Shown: in pieces, positions 9,691 to 20,211 of the stretch
Position numbering within the stretch: position 1 is the first letter of the stretch
Layout: every line of letters begins with the position of its first letter
Assembly: GCA_022559845.1 (NCBI GenBank)
Contig: CM040117.1
Location: forward strand, 147,378,732-147,442,731
Direction: 5' to 3'
Origin: Amorphophallus konjac
Lineage: Eukaryota > Streptophyta > Magnoliopsida > Alismatales > Araceae
DNA length: 64,000 nt
The notes under the pieces: model-generated
Seen by the model: the letters and a program-made list of their open reading frames with translations, nothing else
Databases searched by the model: none
Told to the model about the DNA's origin: nothing
Position numbers and translations under genes: made by a program

Positions 9691-11939
9691 TGATGGGTGC
9701 AAGGCTCGGATTCAAAAGGGGGGGGGGGGGTTGAATGAATCCCCTATTTAAAATTTTGTCCGATTAAAACAAGTAACCGAACAATGATGCGAAATTAACA
9801 CAAATAGGTGCCTTGTATGACACAGGTGCTCTCTTCAAACGAAATGGAAAGATCAGATAGACTGAACTTCTGATCTACTATTTATGCGCTGGTGTGCAGA
9901 CCCATATTCAATCAAATATGTGGTGTGCGAATAAACCACTCACTAGATGAAGGAACACATCGAGCCTACGCATGCATCTAGCGAAACACAATAGACAAAC
10001 AAACCACTGCACAGAAGATTTTTTAGGTGGTTCGGTCCTCCAGACCTACGTCCACCCCACACTCAAACCAGAGTGTGGATTCCGCTGATACACAGCTTAA
10101 ACCGCTGAGCCTCACAGCTTGCCTACAACTGCTGAGCATCACAGCTTAGTTTCGCTGAGCAGTACAGCTTAGCCATCCGCTGCCTAACAGCTCGACCCGC
10201 TGGGCAATACAGCTTAGCCGACCAGAGGAATCCTCCTCTGCAACCGATGAGCAACACAGCTTGCTCCGCTGACTAACAGCTTGAATAAAGGTTCAAAAGA
10301 AAAATAAGAGACAAGAAAACACAGCAAATGAAGGCTGTAAACGACATCAACACAAATGTGGCTCCCATGGAGCTGACTGGATTGGATATGATCCAGATTC
10401 CAGTAGGGACAGATCTTCTGATGAAGCTTCTCTTCTTCTCCTCTAACTCTCTCTCTCTCTCTCTCTATCTTTCTTCTTCTTCTTCATTTCTTTTCTTCTC
10501 TGCTACTCTCTCTCTTTTTCTCTCTCCTTCTCTTCTTCTCTCTTTCTCCTCTTTCTCTTCTCTCTGGATCGTGCAGGCTCTTTCTGCTTATGCTCTTCTA
10601 AGGTATTTTTCAATCCTCACACACACGATCATCTTCTCCAGATGGAGAAGTCTTCTTTTTATAGCAGTAGCAGATAGGTGGGCGTGTGTCCTCCACGAAT
10701 TCCCACCCTAGCGCCTTGACCACGTGGCAGCATTTCAGCTCACTGCTTTACACGTGTCACGATCCTAGCACATCCTCCATTCTTGGATCACGTGCCCTTC
10801 TTAAACTCCTCGTGTAAATATTCTGCAAAGGTCAGACTTAATATCAGTTAAAATCAATATGAGGATAGTAGAAAGATGCACAGAGTTGGTTCGAGAATGT
10901 ATAGACTTGCTAAGTCATCAAGGCAACCATGTGTAGACTTAATATTCAAATGCACGAACTTTACATATGTATGGAACAAAAGTTGCACAGACATGCCACC
11001 AAAGAATGTACAGACTTTGCGTGCAATGTACAAGCGATGCACAGATATGCCACCGAAGAATGTACAGACTTTGAGTGCATGGTACAAAAGATGCACAGAC
11101 ATGCCGTCGAAGAATGCACAGACTTTGCGTGCAATGTACAAACGATGTACATATATGCCACCGAAGAATGTACAGACTTTGAGTGCATGGTACAAAAGAT
11201 GCACAGACATGCCGTCGAAGAATGTATAGACTTTGTTGTGTAAGATGCACGCATGCACGAACTTAGTCGCGTGCAGCAACAAAAGTTGCATCGACTTGAG
11301 TTCATGCTACAACAGGAGTAGCACGGACTTGGTGACATTGTGTATGCATGGAATCAAAAAGATGCACTGACTTCGCTTATGCAAGAAAACATGCACCGAA
11401 TATGTATGCCTTAGACACAATCAAGACGCTGAGTGAGACTCAGACATGCACCGACTTGGCATGAGCGAAGGGAAGAATATGCACTGACTTATAGCCACCA
11501 TGAACCACAATTATGATATGCACAGGCCTAGACAGTTAATCCTGCACTGACTCGGTTACGTGCTGCAACAGAGCTTGCATCAACTTTATGTATGCATGTA
11601 CGAGCTTATCGACATGTGAGCAACCTTGTATGAACTCAGGGTTCATGCAGCAAACATATGCATGGACTTAGCTTGTTCAGGATGAAAGTATGCACCAAGA
11701 AGCCATGTAGTCTAGGCAAAACTCTGTACTGACTTAACCTGAGCATGGACATTTAATCAGAACAATGCACTCGAAACATCATATCATCAATAATGCACAA
11801 GGGGCCTGGACCTAACACACTCCCCATAACGCTCCCCATAGCAGTTAGCATAGATCATCATCATTCTTATGTGGTGACTCATTGAATTGCTATCATCAAA
11901 ACAACAACACACTATCATCAAAACACAAGGGGCATAACA
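9691..11939 (-). repeat. 3' LTR of element N
   Basis: 2249 bp, collinear with 16691-18922 with few differences. A long G run at about 9718-9730 is expanded relative to the other copy. In minus orientation the order is: motif array (about 11765 down to 10875), three G-boxes, TATA box (near 10660), a GA-rich leader (seen as CT-rich at 10430-10570), hairpin array (10080-10280), and the CGAACCACC block (near 10030). Confidence 0.92.
10980..11230 (-). repeat. 54-bp tandem repeat in the 3' LTR of N
   Basis: Units start at 10986, 11040, 11094, 11148 and 11202, a period of 54 bp, with alternating sub-types (GCGTGCAATGTACAA and GAGTGCATGGTACAA) that make a 108-bp dimer. Each unit holds two copies of the 12-base motif discussed in the findings. 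Because 54 is a multiple of three, several frames stay open on both strands; I regard these open frames as by-products of the repeat. Confidence 0.85.
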
Positions 11940-11953
11940 ATCTCCCCGTTTTT
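11940..11953 (-). other. Polypurine tract of element N
   Basis: Reads AAAAACGGGGAGAT on the minus strand, directly next to the 3' LTR. It sits between TTGACATCATCAAAAAC and GTTTTGATGATAG, an inverted repeat spanning the LTR junction. Confidence 0.8.
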
Positions 11954-14106
11954 GATGATGTCAACACAGTGAGTCACGCAGACTCAACAAGCAAACAATT
12001 CTCCCCCTTTGACATAATGAAAAAGGAAATGATTTGCGAGTGGAATGAAAGACATGTATGAAATTTGATACCAATTCTCCCCTATTTAAAATATAAGAAC
12101 TCCCCCTATAGACATGAATGTTTGACTACTCTCCCCTTAAATGCAGATGACCCAGAACTCCCCCTGAAGTGCAGGAATGAACTCTGATTATCTAATGAAG
12201 CAATCTGAAATCTGCCACCACAAGGAATCCAAACCAATAATGGTTGTGGCACCTCACATATGTATGGACAGAATAAAGCAGGTGGAAGGTCCACAGAACT
12301 AGAACAGGTTACAGAAACAAGATGGAAGATTCCAACAGTGTGGAGAGTAAAACAGTTGATGATAGGAAAGTAAAGGTAGAAAAGAGTAGGGGTGAGAAAC
12401 AGTCAAAGTACAGTACATCTCAAGGAACAACAAATCAACAGATAAGAGAGAATTGTCAACAAGGTTCCTGTTGATTAAGTTGTCAGGGGTGAATCAGATC
12501 ATGAGGGATTGTAAGGCATGCACCACTCCAATAAGTCTTAACATGAATAGACTCTCCTATCATAGAGGGTTATGAATTGGCAACTTGACCAACCTGATTT
12601 AATTATGATGTATACCAAATTTATCAATTAAACTCAATACTTATATCTGAATTCAAGTTTTAATAAAGGTGAACCAAATAATCAGATAACACTCAGGACC
12701 AATCATCTTTATCTTACACGCATGATCTCAATGACTCCTTTGAGAGTTACACAGATTAGTATTGAGATTAAACACTTTTACAAGAGCATGTGTTGACAGA
12801 GTTTGCAAGATTTTCATTTGAAGCACATTATTCTTTTCCTGAGTAATTTAAGTTGATCAACACCTTTTTACGTGAGGCACAACACGTCTCAGGTGAAGTG
12901 ACCCAGTTACTCAGTGTAATAACTGTCATTGCCTCTCAACATTGATACCAGAGTTAGCAATAGAAGTGTCTTTTTACGTGAGGAGACACCTTGATCAGAG
13001 GCCAGACTCCTCAGTTACTCAACACAAACATGCCATTGCTCTGTCATGTTCTCAATGATTTTTTGCTTTAAGCGACTATGACACTTCATGACTTGGGTTT
13101 ACTTCATTTCTTTGATGGAGGACCCAGTTTCTCAGTGAACAAAGTCATTACATTACTAACCGATTTTCTTTTTAGTCAGACTCTTCAAGGTTAATGTTTA
13201 AGAACAATACTCACTCTATGTATCTCAACCAAAGTAGCCTTGATTTCAAATTTTAGATTTCAGATGAGTGAATCTAAGGTTTTCATGACCCATATGGTTA
13301 AAGTTTATTAAAGCTTATCATTCAGATATTTTCAAGTCATTTAAATGCAAATATGAGAATACATTAACCTTATATCAGTTTGATTCGGTGGTCACTCTTA
13401 AACCTATATGATAGAAATTTCTACATGATTCTCAGACTGAATTGCATGGCATGCAGCTTGAGTTCCTCAGATTAGATCAAAAATACAGCTGACCAACTAA
13501 TCAACAATAGATACAAATCAGTCACACCAGCTAAGAAGAATGTGAAGGATGAGTGTAAGCTGGTGAAAGAAACAACAACAGGAAAGAAGAGCATCAAAAG
13601 AGTGTATATCAGCAAACAGTAGCTGAGTCTGGAATACAGACAGATCAGCTATTTTAGTGATGACAGCAGAGAATTCAAGTAAAACAAATTGAGAGCAGCA
13701 GAAGATCTAATTGACTTAACAGGAGAATTTCAGGTAAAGGTGAACAAGATGATCTAAAAAGCTCCCTTTGTCTAGATGCATCATGTAAACAACAAAGCAT
13801 GAGCAGCAGTATGGTTAATCAAGAATGGTTGAACTCCCCCTGACTAAGTGCATGATATATGATGAAAGCACATCACATGATTTCAAGTTTGACATTCAAT
13901 TATAATCCATGCACTTCAGACAGAAGTGAGCTACCATGAACATGATTGAGCAATTCCCATTTCAGAAAATTTCAATTTAGCACCAATAGAGCAACATGAT
14001 ATACAGTCATTTCAAATTCTCAATTTCGGATGATGGAATTTAAACAGAGTGTTCAGAACTGACATGAAGCGTAGGATCCTGGGGTTTTCATTTTGAGTGC
14101 CTTGGT
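11954..14106 (-). other. 3' non-coding region of N, with multiple PPT-like tracts and no pol
   Basis: No pol motif is found in any frame on either strand. On the plus strand CTCCCC(C/T) tracts recur (about 12001, 12068, 12103, 12126, 12157, 13834), which are GGGGGAG tracts in the element's own orientation, as in the tails of B and C. A duplicated stem-loop at 12861-12915 and 12971-13020 matches those of B and C. The region is therefore a true Sirevirus tail from which everything between the pol start and the non-coding part has been lost. Confidence 0.75.
12861..13020 (-). promoter_or_regulatory. Duplicated conserved stem-loop block of the Sirevirus 3' region (N copy)
   Basis: Two related blocks about 105 bp apart begin GAGTAACTG and end in an ACGTAAAAA-type sequence on the minus strand. 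The copy at 12971-13020 has a perfect 7-bp stem, TGAGGAG (12979-12985) against CTCCTCA (13007-13013), around GATCAGAGGCC. B and C carry the same pair with different stem sequences that still pair. The role is unknown; an RNA signal is possible. Confidence 0.55.
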
Positions 14107-16536
14107 TTATTTATCCCTCTTTGTTCGTTCCAAGGCACACCTGCAGCACATTAATAATTTTGATCCTGCAGGGACCCAAACAGCCTTGGGTCCTGCGTTA
14201 ACCCTGACAGGTGTTCTGAATAGTCTCTTAGCAACATTATCATCATAATCTATCAGGTAACAACTATCCATGGAGTGACCATATTTTTCACAATATCTAC
14301 ATGAAACAACAGATTTTCTGGTCCTATGATGCATATCAACATCATTATGAGACCCATGAACATAATCATAAAATGTTCTATTGTTTGCATGGACATTTTG
14401 ATTCTTATTCCCTGACAACCAACAATTTGCATACTTGTGACTTGACTTACCACAATTGAAGCATGAAGTATTTACAGGTCTTGTTCTAGAGAATTTAGCA
14501 AATTTGGAATTAACGTGATTTCCCTGAACATACCTGCAGTCCTTGACTGCATGGCCATATTTCCCACACTTAAAGCACCTTAGGTGCTTACCTCTTGAGT
14601 CATTGTTTCCCCATGAAGGCCCAAACCAGCACTCACTAACTTTATGACCACGTTTGTTACAGTTATAACAGATGATGTGTTGGTTTGAAGCACACGTGTT
14701 TCTTTTGGGGTCATGATGATGATTTGTAAAAGATTTATCATGCATCATATCATCATTTTTCATTACACTGCAGTCATCCATATAATGACCATGCCTACCA
14801 TAGTAATGACATGACACCTGTGATTTCCTGGCGGCATGGTTACTAACAGACTGACTAGATGCATGCGAATGAGTACATGAGGCATGAGCAGTGTGCATTG
14901 ACCCTTCAAATTCAACCGAGCTAGCAGATTTTAGGGCATGAACAGAAATAGTCTTTACCTTCTTCGTTTGACCCTTCTTTTTCAATTTCTGATTATTCTT
15001 AACAATTTTTGTTTATTTTTCATTCTTCTGAGCCTTGAACTGAAATACAGATGATGAAGGTGATTTCTGATGTTTATTTTATTTTGGGGACTGATTTGTG
15101 GTACCAACTACATCAGAATTTTGCACGAAAGTGGTGTATAGCCAGTTTCTAATAATTTCCTTGACATCATAACTGCAACTTATCCCCTTTCTTGAATCAT
15201 CATCCTCACCTTTCATGACAGCTTTCATTTTTCCTTTATTTTTAGCAGACTCGGATGCTGAGTTTTCCAGATCATGAATTCTATTTTCCAAAGAAGCAAT
15301 GTGAAGTTCATAACTGGCTATCTCCTGTTCACTACAATTAACGCATTCACTTAGAACTTTGTTTGCAGTTTTATACTTCTCAATTTCTTGTTCCAGATTG
15401 CTCAAAATTTTTGATTCTTCATCACTGACAGTTTTTCCTTTTTCTAAGGTGAGAAGTTTTTCAGACATACCAGTGTTTAACCATTTTAATTTTTCAATTT
15501 CAGCTTTCAGTTCAATGTTTTCGTTGGTCAGCTTCTTAATTTCTTCACCACTAGATATAGACTCTACTCTTTCAATCAATTCTTCTTCTCTTTCCTCCAC
15601 TTTAATTTTCTCAGCAAGCAGATTTCTGTGATCTTCTTTAGATGAGGCAATCAGTTTATTCAGCCATTCATTCTCACTATAAAGATCTTCATTGCGTTCT
15701 TTTAGAGCCAAGCACTTGTTGCAGCTTGATTTTAGAGAGGAAACATGCACACCTTCCTTGTTAACTTTCTCTATTTCAGCTTTAAGATTTTTATTATTCC
15801 TCTGAATTTCACTGTTCTCAGCTTTCAATTTCTCCAGATCAGAATTAATCCTTTCCAACTCTTTCAGATTTATCAGATGTTCATCAGTTTTCACCTTTAA
15901 CTGACTTTCTAATTCGAAAATTTTATTGGCACATTCTTGGTTTTCATTTTTCAGCAAGCACATTTGCTTCATATTCAAGTGAGTCTCAGACAAACATTCA
16001 TCATATAATTCATTAATCTTCAAGCACTTTTCACATGATGAATTAGAATCATTTTTATCAATTTTCTTTTTCATCTTCTTATACTGTTTTCTTAAATGAT
16101 CATGAGACTCCAGCAATTCATTATATGCAGCAATCCAATCATCCAGGGTGTAATTTTCAAAGATGTTTACCTGATCATGGTCCTGTTCTTCATCTTGATT
16201 GCTACTTTGTTCACTCTCTTGAGCCATCATGTATCGATCATCATCTCTACCGCAACCAGTCTTCAATTTATCCAGGATTTCCTTGGCAGACCTGCAGGAT
16301 GAAACACATGAAGTTAGATTTCTGTCAAGGGATCCCTTCATCAAGTTTACTGCTCTATCATTGACAGAATTTTTTAATTTATCCTTCTCGGTCCATTTGG
16401 ATTTATCTCTTGATAATGTGTATGGACCTTGAGTTATTACCTTCCAAAGGTCAGGATCAACTGACCTTACGTACCGATGCAGACTCTCTAACCATATATC
16501 GAAGTCTTTACCTTTGAACATCGGCAGATGAGCCAT
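14107..16536 (-). pseudogene. gag: Gag of element N (two in-frame stops; multiple zinc knuckles)
   Basis: One continuous frame of 810 codons, broken by TAA stops at 15079-15081 and near 15015. The N-terminus (FKGKDFDIWLESLHRYV) matches the start of Sirevirus gag. Soon after SAKEILDKLK the sequence jumps to a region matching the acidic stretch before the coiled coil in B, so most of the capsid core (about 270 residues in B) and the first zinc knuckle are missing. A long coiled coil follows (about 15150-16130). The C-terminal part has four intact CCHC knuckles (CYNCNKRGHKVSEC, CFKCGKYGHAVKDC, CFNCGKSSHKYANC, CRYCEKYGHSMDSC) and one degenerate knuckle in which the second Cys is Tyr. The end (GPKAVWVP) matches the gag end of B and C. 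Structural and RNA-binding roles are likely. Confidence 0.85.
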
Positions 16537-16676
16537 AAGGACAGATAAGTGGCAGCAGCCAAATCATGAAAGAATGTACCAAAACCTCGATCGGAGCAGG
16601 ATATACAACAGACAGAAACGGCACCTAAACCAGCATGATCCTCTGTAGATCGTTGGATCTGAATGCACAGAGACCC

Positions 16677-16688
16677 GCTCTGATACCA
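16677..16688 (-). other. Primer-binding site of element N (initiator Met tRNA type)
   Basis: The minus strand reads TGGTATCAGAGC, two bases from the 5' LTR. This is the usual initiator methionine tRNA complement of plant copia elements. Confidence 0.92.
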
Positions 16689-17638
16689 ATTGATGGCTGT
16701 AAGGCTCGAATTCAAAAGGGGGGGTTGAATGAATCCCCTATTTAAAATTTTGTCCGATTAAAACCTGTAACTGAACAATGATGCGGAATTAACACAAATA
16801 GGTGCCTTGTATGGCACATGTGCTCTCTTCAAACGAAATGGAAAGATCAGATAGACTGAACTTCTGATCTACTATTTATGCGCTGGTGTGCAGACCCATA
16901 TTCAATCAAATATGCAGTGTGCGAATAAACCACTCACTAGATGAAGGAACACATCGAGCCTACGCATGCATCTAGCGAAACACAATAGACAAACAAACCA
17001 CTGCACAGAAGATTTTTTAGGTGGTTCGGTCCTCCAAACCTATGTCCACCCCACACTCAAACCAGAGTGTGGATTCCGCTGATACACAGCTTAAACCGCT
17101 GAGCCTCATAGATTGCCTACAACTGCTGAGCATCACAACTTGCTTCCGCTGGACAGTACAACTTAGCCATCCGCTGCCTAACAGCTTGACCCGCTGGGCA
17201 ATACAGCTTAGCCGACCAGAGGAATCCTCCTCTGCAACCGATGAGCAACACATCTTGCTCCGCTGACTAACAGCTTGAATAAAGGTTTAAAAGAAAAACA
17301 AGAGACAAGAAAACACAGCAACTGAAGGCTGTAAATGACATCAGCACAGATGTGGCTCCCATGGAGCTGACTGGATTGGATATGATCCAGATTCCAGTAG
17401 GGACAGATCTTCTGATGAAGCTTCTCTTCTTCTCCTCTAACTCTCTATCTCTCTCTCTATCTTTCTTCTTCTTCTTCGTTTCTTTTCTTCTCTGCTACTC
17501 TCTCTCTTTTTCTCTATCCTTCTCTTCTTCTCTCTTTCTCTTCTCTCTGGATCGTGCAGGCTCTTTCTGCTTCTGCTCTTCTAAGGTATTTTTCAATCCT
17601 CACACACACGATCATCTTCTCCAGATGGAGAAGTCTTC

Positions 17639-17777
17639 TTTTTATAGCAGTAGCAGATAGGTGGGCATGTGTCCTCCATGAATTCCCGCCCTAGCGCCTT
17701 GACCACGTGGCAGCATTTCAGCTCACTGCTTTACACGTGTCACGATCCTGGCACATCCTCCATTCTTGGATCACGTG
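17639..17777 (-). promoter_or_regulatory. LTR promoter cassette of N: three G-boxes and TATA box
   Basis: On the minus strand CACGTG occurs at 17772-17777, 17734-17739 and 17704-17709 (steps 38 and 30 bp), followed by TATAAAAA at 17639-17646. A CT-rich plus strand (17420-17560) gives the GA-rich leader. Spacing and flanking words (CACGTGATCC, ACACGTG, GCCACGTGG) recur in C and B. Confidence 0.75.
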
Positions 17778-17962
17778 CCCTTCTTAAACTCCTCGAGCAA
17801 ATATCCTGCAAAGGTCAGACTTAATATCAGTTAAAATCAATATGAGGATAGTAGAAAGATGCACAGAGTTGGTTCGAGAATGTATAGACTTGCTAAGTCA
17901 TCAAGGCAACCATGTGTAGACTTAATATTCAAATGCACGAACTTTACGTATGTATGGAACAA

Positions 17963-18213
17963 AAGTTGCACAGACATGCCACCAAAGAATGTACAGACTT
18001 TGCGTGCAATGTACAAGCGATGCACAGATATGCCACCGAAGAATGTACAGACTTTGAGTGCATGGTACAAAAGATGCACAGACATGCCGTCGAAGAATGT
18101 ACAGACTTTGCGTGCAATGTACAAACGATGCACAGATATGCCACCGAAGAATGTACAGACTTTGAGTGCATGGTACAAAAGATGCACAGACATGCCGTCG
18201 AAGAATGTACAGA
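17963..18213 (-). repeat. 54-bp tandem repeat in the 5' LTR of N
   Basis: The same array as at 10980-11230, with the alternating sub-types better preserved. It contains repeated TGTACAGACTTTG and ATGCACAGAYATG words. Confidence 0.85.
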
Positions 18214-18922
18214 CTTTGTTGTGTAAGATGCACCCATGCACGGACTTAGTCGCGTGCAGCAACAAAAGTTGCATCGACTTGAGTTCATGCTACAACAGGA
18301 GTAGCACGGACTTGGTGACATTGTGTATGCATGGAATCAAAAAGATGCACTGACTTCGCTTATGCAAGAAAACATGCACCGAATATGTATGCCTTAGACA
18401 CAATCAAGACGCTGAGTGAGACTCAGACATGCACCGACTTGGCATGAGCGAAGGGAAGAATATGCACTGACTTATAGCCACCATGAACCACAATTATGAT
18501 ATGCACAGGCCTAGACAGTTAATCCTGCACTGACTCGGTTACGTGCTGCAACAGAGCTTGCATCAACTTTATGTATGCATGTACGAGCTTATCGACATGT
18601 GAGCAACCTTGTATGAACTCAGGGTTCATGCAGCAAACATATGCATGGACTTAGCTTGTTCAGGATGAAAGTATGCACCAAGAAGCCATGTAGTCTAGGC
18701 AAAACTCTGTACTGACTTAACATGAGCATGGACATTTAATCAGAACAATGCACTCAAAACATCATATCATCAATAATGCACAAGGGGCCTGGACCTAACA
18801 CACTCCCCATAACGCCCCCCATAGCAGTTAGCATAGATCATCATCATTCTTATGTGGTGACTCATTGAGTTGCTATCATCAAAACAACAACACACTATCA
18901 TCAAAACACAAGGGGCACAACA

Positions 18923-19581
18923 GCTCCAGCATTCTTCAGCCCAAACGGCATGCGAGTGTAGCAGTATAGGTCGTGGTCGATGACGAACACAGTCTTGTCT
19001 TGGTCGGGCTGGTGCATGTTAATCTGATGGTACCCAGAATAGACGTCTAGGAAGCTCAGCATCTCGTGCCCGGCCATAGCGTCGACCAGCTAGTCGATCC
19101 ATGGCATGGGGAAGGTATCTTTGGGCGTGGCCTTGTTGAGGTCGGTGTAGTCCATGCACATCCGCAACTTCCCGTTGCTTTTGGGCACTAGGACTACGTT
19201 GGCCACCCAGTTTGGATACTGGGTAGGCCGGAGTATCCCTGACCGCATCTTTTCTCCTACTTGCTCCTTGATGATGGCCTGTCGCTCGGGGTTGCAGCGC
19301 CTTCGACGTTGCTGCACCGGGCGACAGGTGGGATCCAACCTAAGTTGGTGCGTGATGACCTCCAGAGGAATTTCGGAGAGTTCATCCTCGGACCAAGCGA
19401 ACACATCTTGGTTGGCCATGAGGAAGCTTGTGTATTCTTGCTTATCGTGCTTGGTCAGGGTAGCACCGATCTTCAGTGTTCTTCTTGGGTCGTCCCCAAC
19501 TTGGATGAGATACAAGTCCTTGGCTGGAGCGCTCGTGCTCGGACCTGGACCTTCGATCCTCACCCTCTTTTCTGGGGGCAC
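18923..19581 (-). pseudogene. pol: N-terminal half of RT of element A
   Basis: The minus-strand frame encodes the protease-RT linker (DLYLIQVGDDPRRTLKIG, FAWSEDELSEIP) and RT fingers and palm: WVANVVLVPKSNGKLRMCMD, YTDLNKATPKDTFPMP, a stop (TAG 19090-19092), then LSFLDVYSGYHQI and MPFGLKNAG, where element N interrupts (18923). The catalytic IDD lies on the far side of N. In-frame stops at 19594-19596 and 19090 show decay beyond the split. The DLNKATPKD and GYHQI motifs are standard for Ty3/gypsy RT. Confidence 0.9.
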
Positions 19582-19593
19582 TTCTTCGGGGCG

Positions 19594-20211
19594 TCAATCA
19601 CGGGTGGAGATGAGGTAGCACCTCCTGGACTTTCGCTGATCACCACGGACTTCCCCCACCCCACGGGGAGTGGGGAACTTAAGCTTCTGGTGGTAGGAAG
19701 AAGGGACACCTCGAAGTGTGCTGAGGATCCCTCGGCCGATGATAGCATCGTACCCTGTCATTACACGAACCACGGTAAAGTTGGTGAGGAAGGTTACCTC
19801 TTTTGGTGCCGTCTCGAACGTGATCGGGAGCGAGATACGCCCTTCTGGGCGGATAGTTGTGTCGGAGAATCCATACAGCGGTGTGTGTAATGGCGCGAGT
19901 CGTGACACATCCACACCCATGAGTATAAGACAGTCGTACGCAATAACGTCAGGTCCACTTCCATTATCTACCAGGATGCGTCGTACAGTACATTGGTTGA
20001 TGGTGGCAGAAACCACCAGAGCATCAGAATGGGGCATAGTGATGCCTTCCTGATCATCCTCGGAGAAGACTATGGGGTCTCCCAGATGACCCGAGGGGGA
20101 GAGTTCCCATGGAGTGCCACCGCCTTGGTCCGCCGTGTTGATGGCCATCGCGTACCGACGCCTTCTTCTCGCGCTATCACCCCCCGTGGCGGGTCCCCTA
20201 GAGATCATCAT
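19594..20211 (-). pseudogene. pol: Aspartic protease region of element A
   Basis: The active-site word is LVDNGSGPDVI (about 20000), the D-x-G triad form used by Tat-group proteases. It is followed by GYDAIIGRGILSTLRGVPSS and LKFPTPRGVGEVRGDQ, a well-known Tat junction between protease and RT. The frame starts ATGATG overlapping the gag stop (TGA), so gag and pro overlap in different frames. It is in the same frame as the RT but separated by TGA at 19594-19596. Its role is cleavage of the polyprotein. Confidence 0.85.

Larger units (their letters stand above)
9691..18922 (-). mobile_element. Element N: gag-only, pol-less Sirevirus derivative nested in element A
   Basis: LTRs at 9691-11939 and 16691-18922 start TGATGG and end AACA on the plus strand. 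They are flanked by the perfect duplication GCTCC (9686-9690 and 18923-18927). The PBS lies beside the right LTR and the PPT beside the left one, so the element reads on the minus strand. The 4.75 kb interior holds a gag gene and 2.1 kb of Sirevirus-type 3' non-coding sequence, but no protease, integrase, RT or RNase H. It therefore belongs with non-autonomous, gag-bearing LTR elements. It would need pol proteins in trans, and Sireviruses such as B are natural candidates. Confidence 0.93.
16691..18922 (-). repeat. 5' LTR of element N
   Basis: 2232 bp, with TG and CA ends. It carries the promoter cassette in transcription orientation and the 12-base motif array (about 18745 down to 17858, roughly 25-30 recognisable copies by eye). 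Confidence 0.93.

Noticed and set aside
10854..11338. Overlapping open frames of 100-160 codons on both strands in the LTRs of N (also 17837-18353), with repeated peptides such as CTDMPPKNVQTL
   Set aside because: The 54-bp repeat unit is a multiple of three, so several frames remain open together. They fall in LTR U3, differ in frame and strand, and match no protein family I know.
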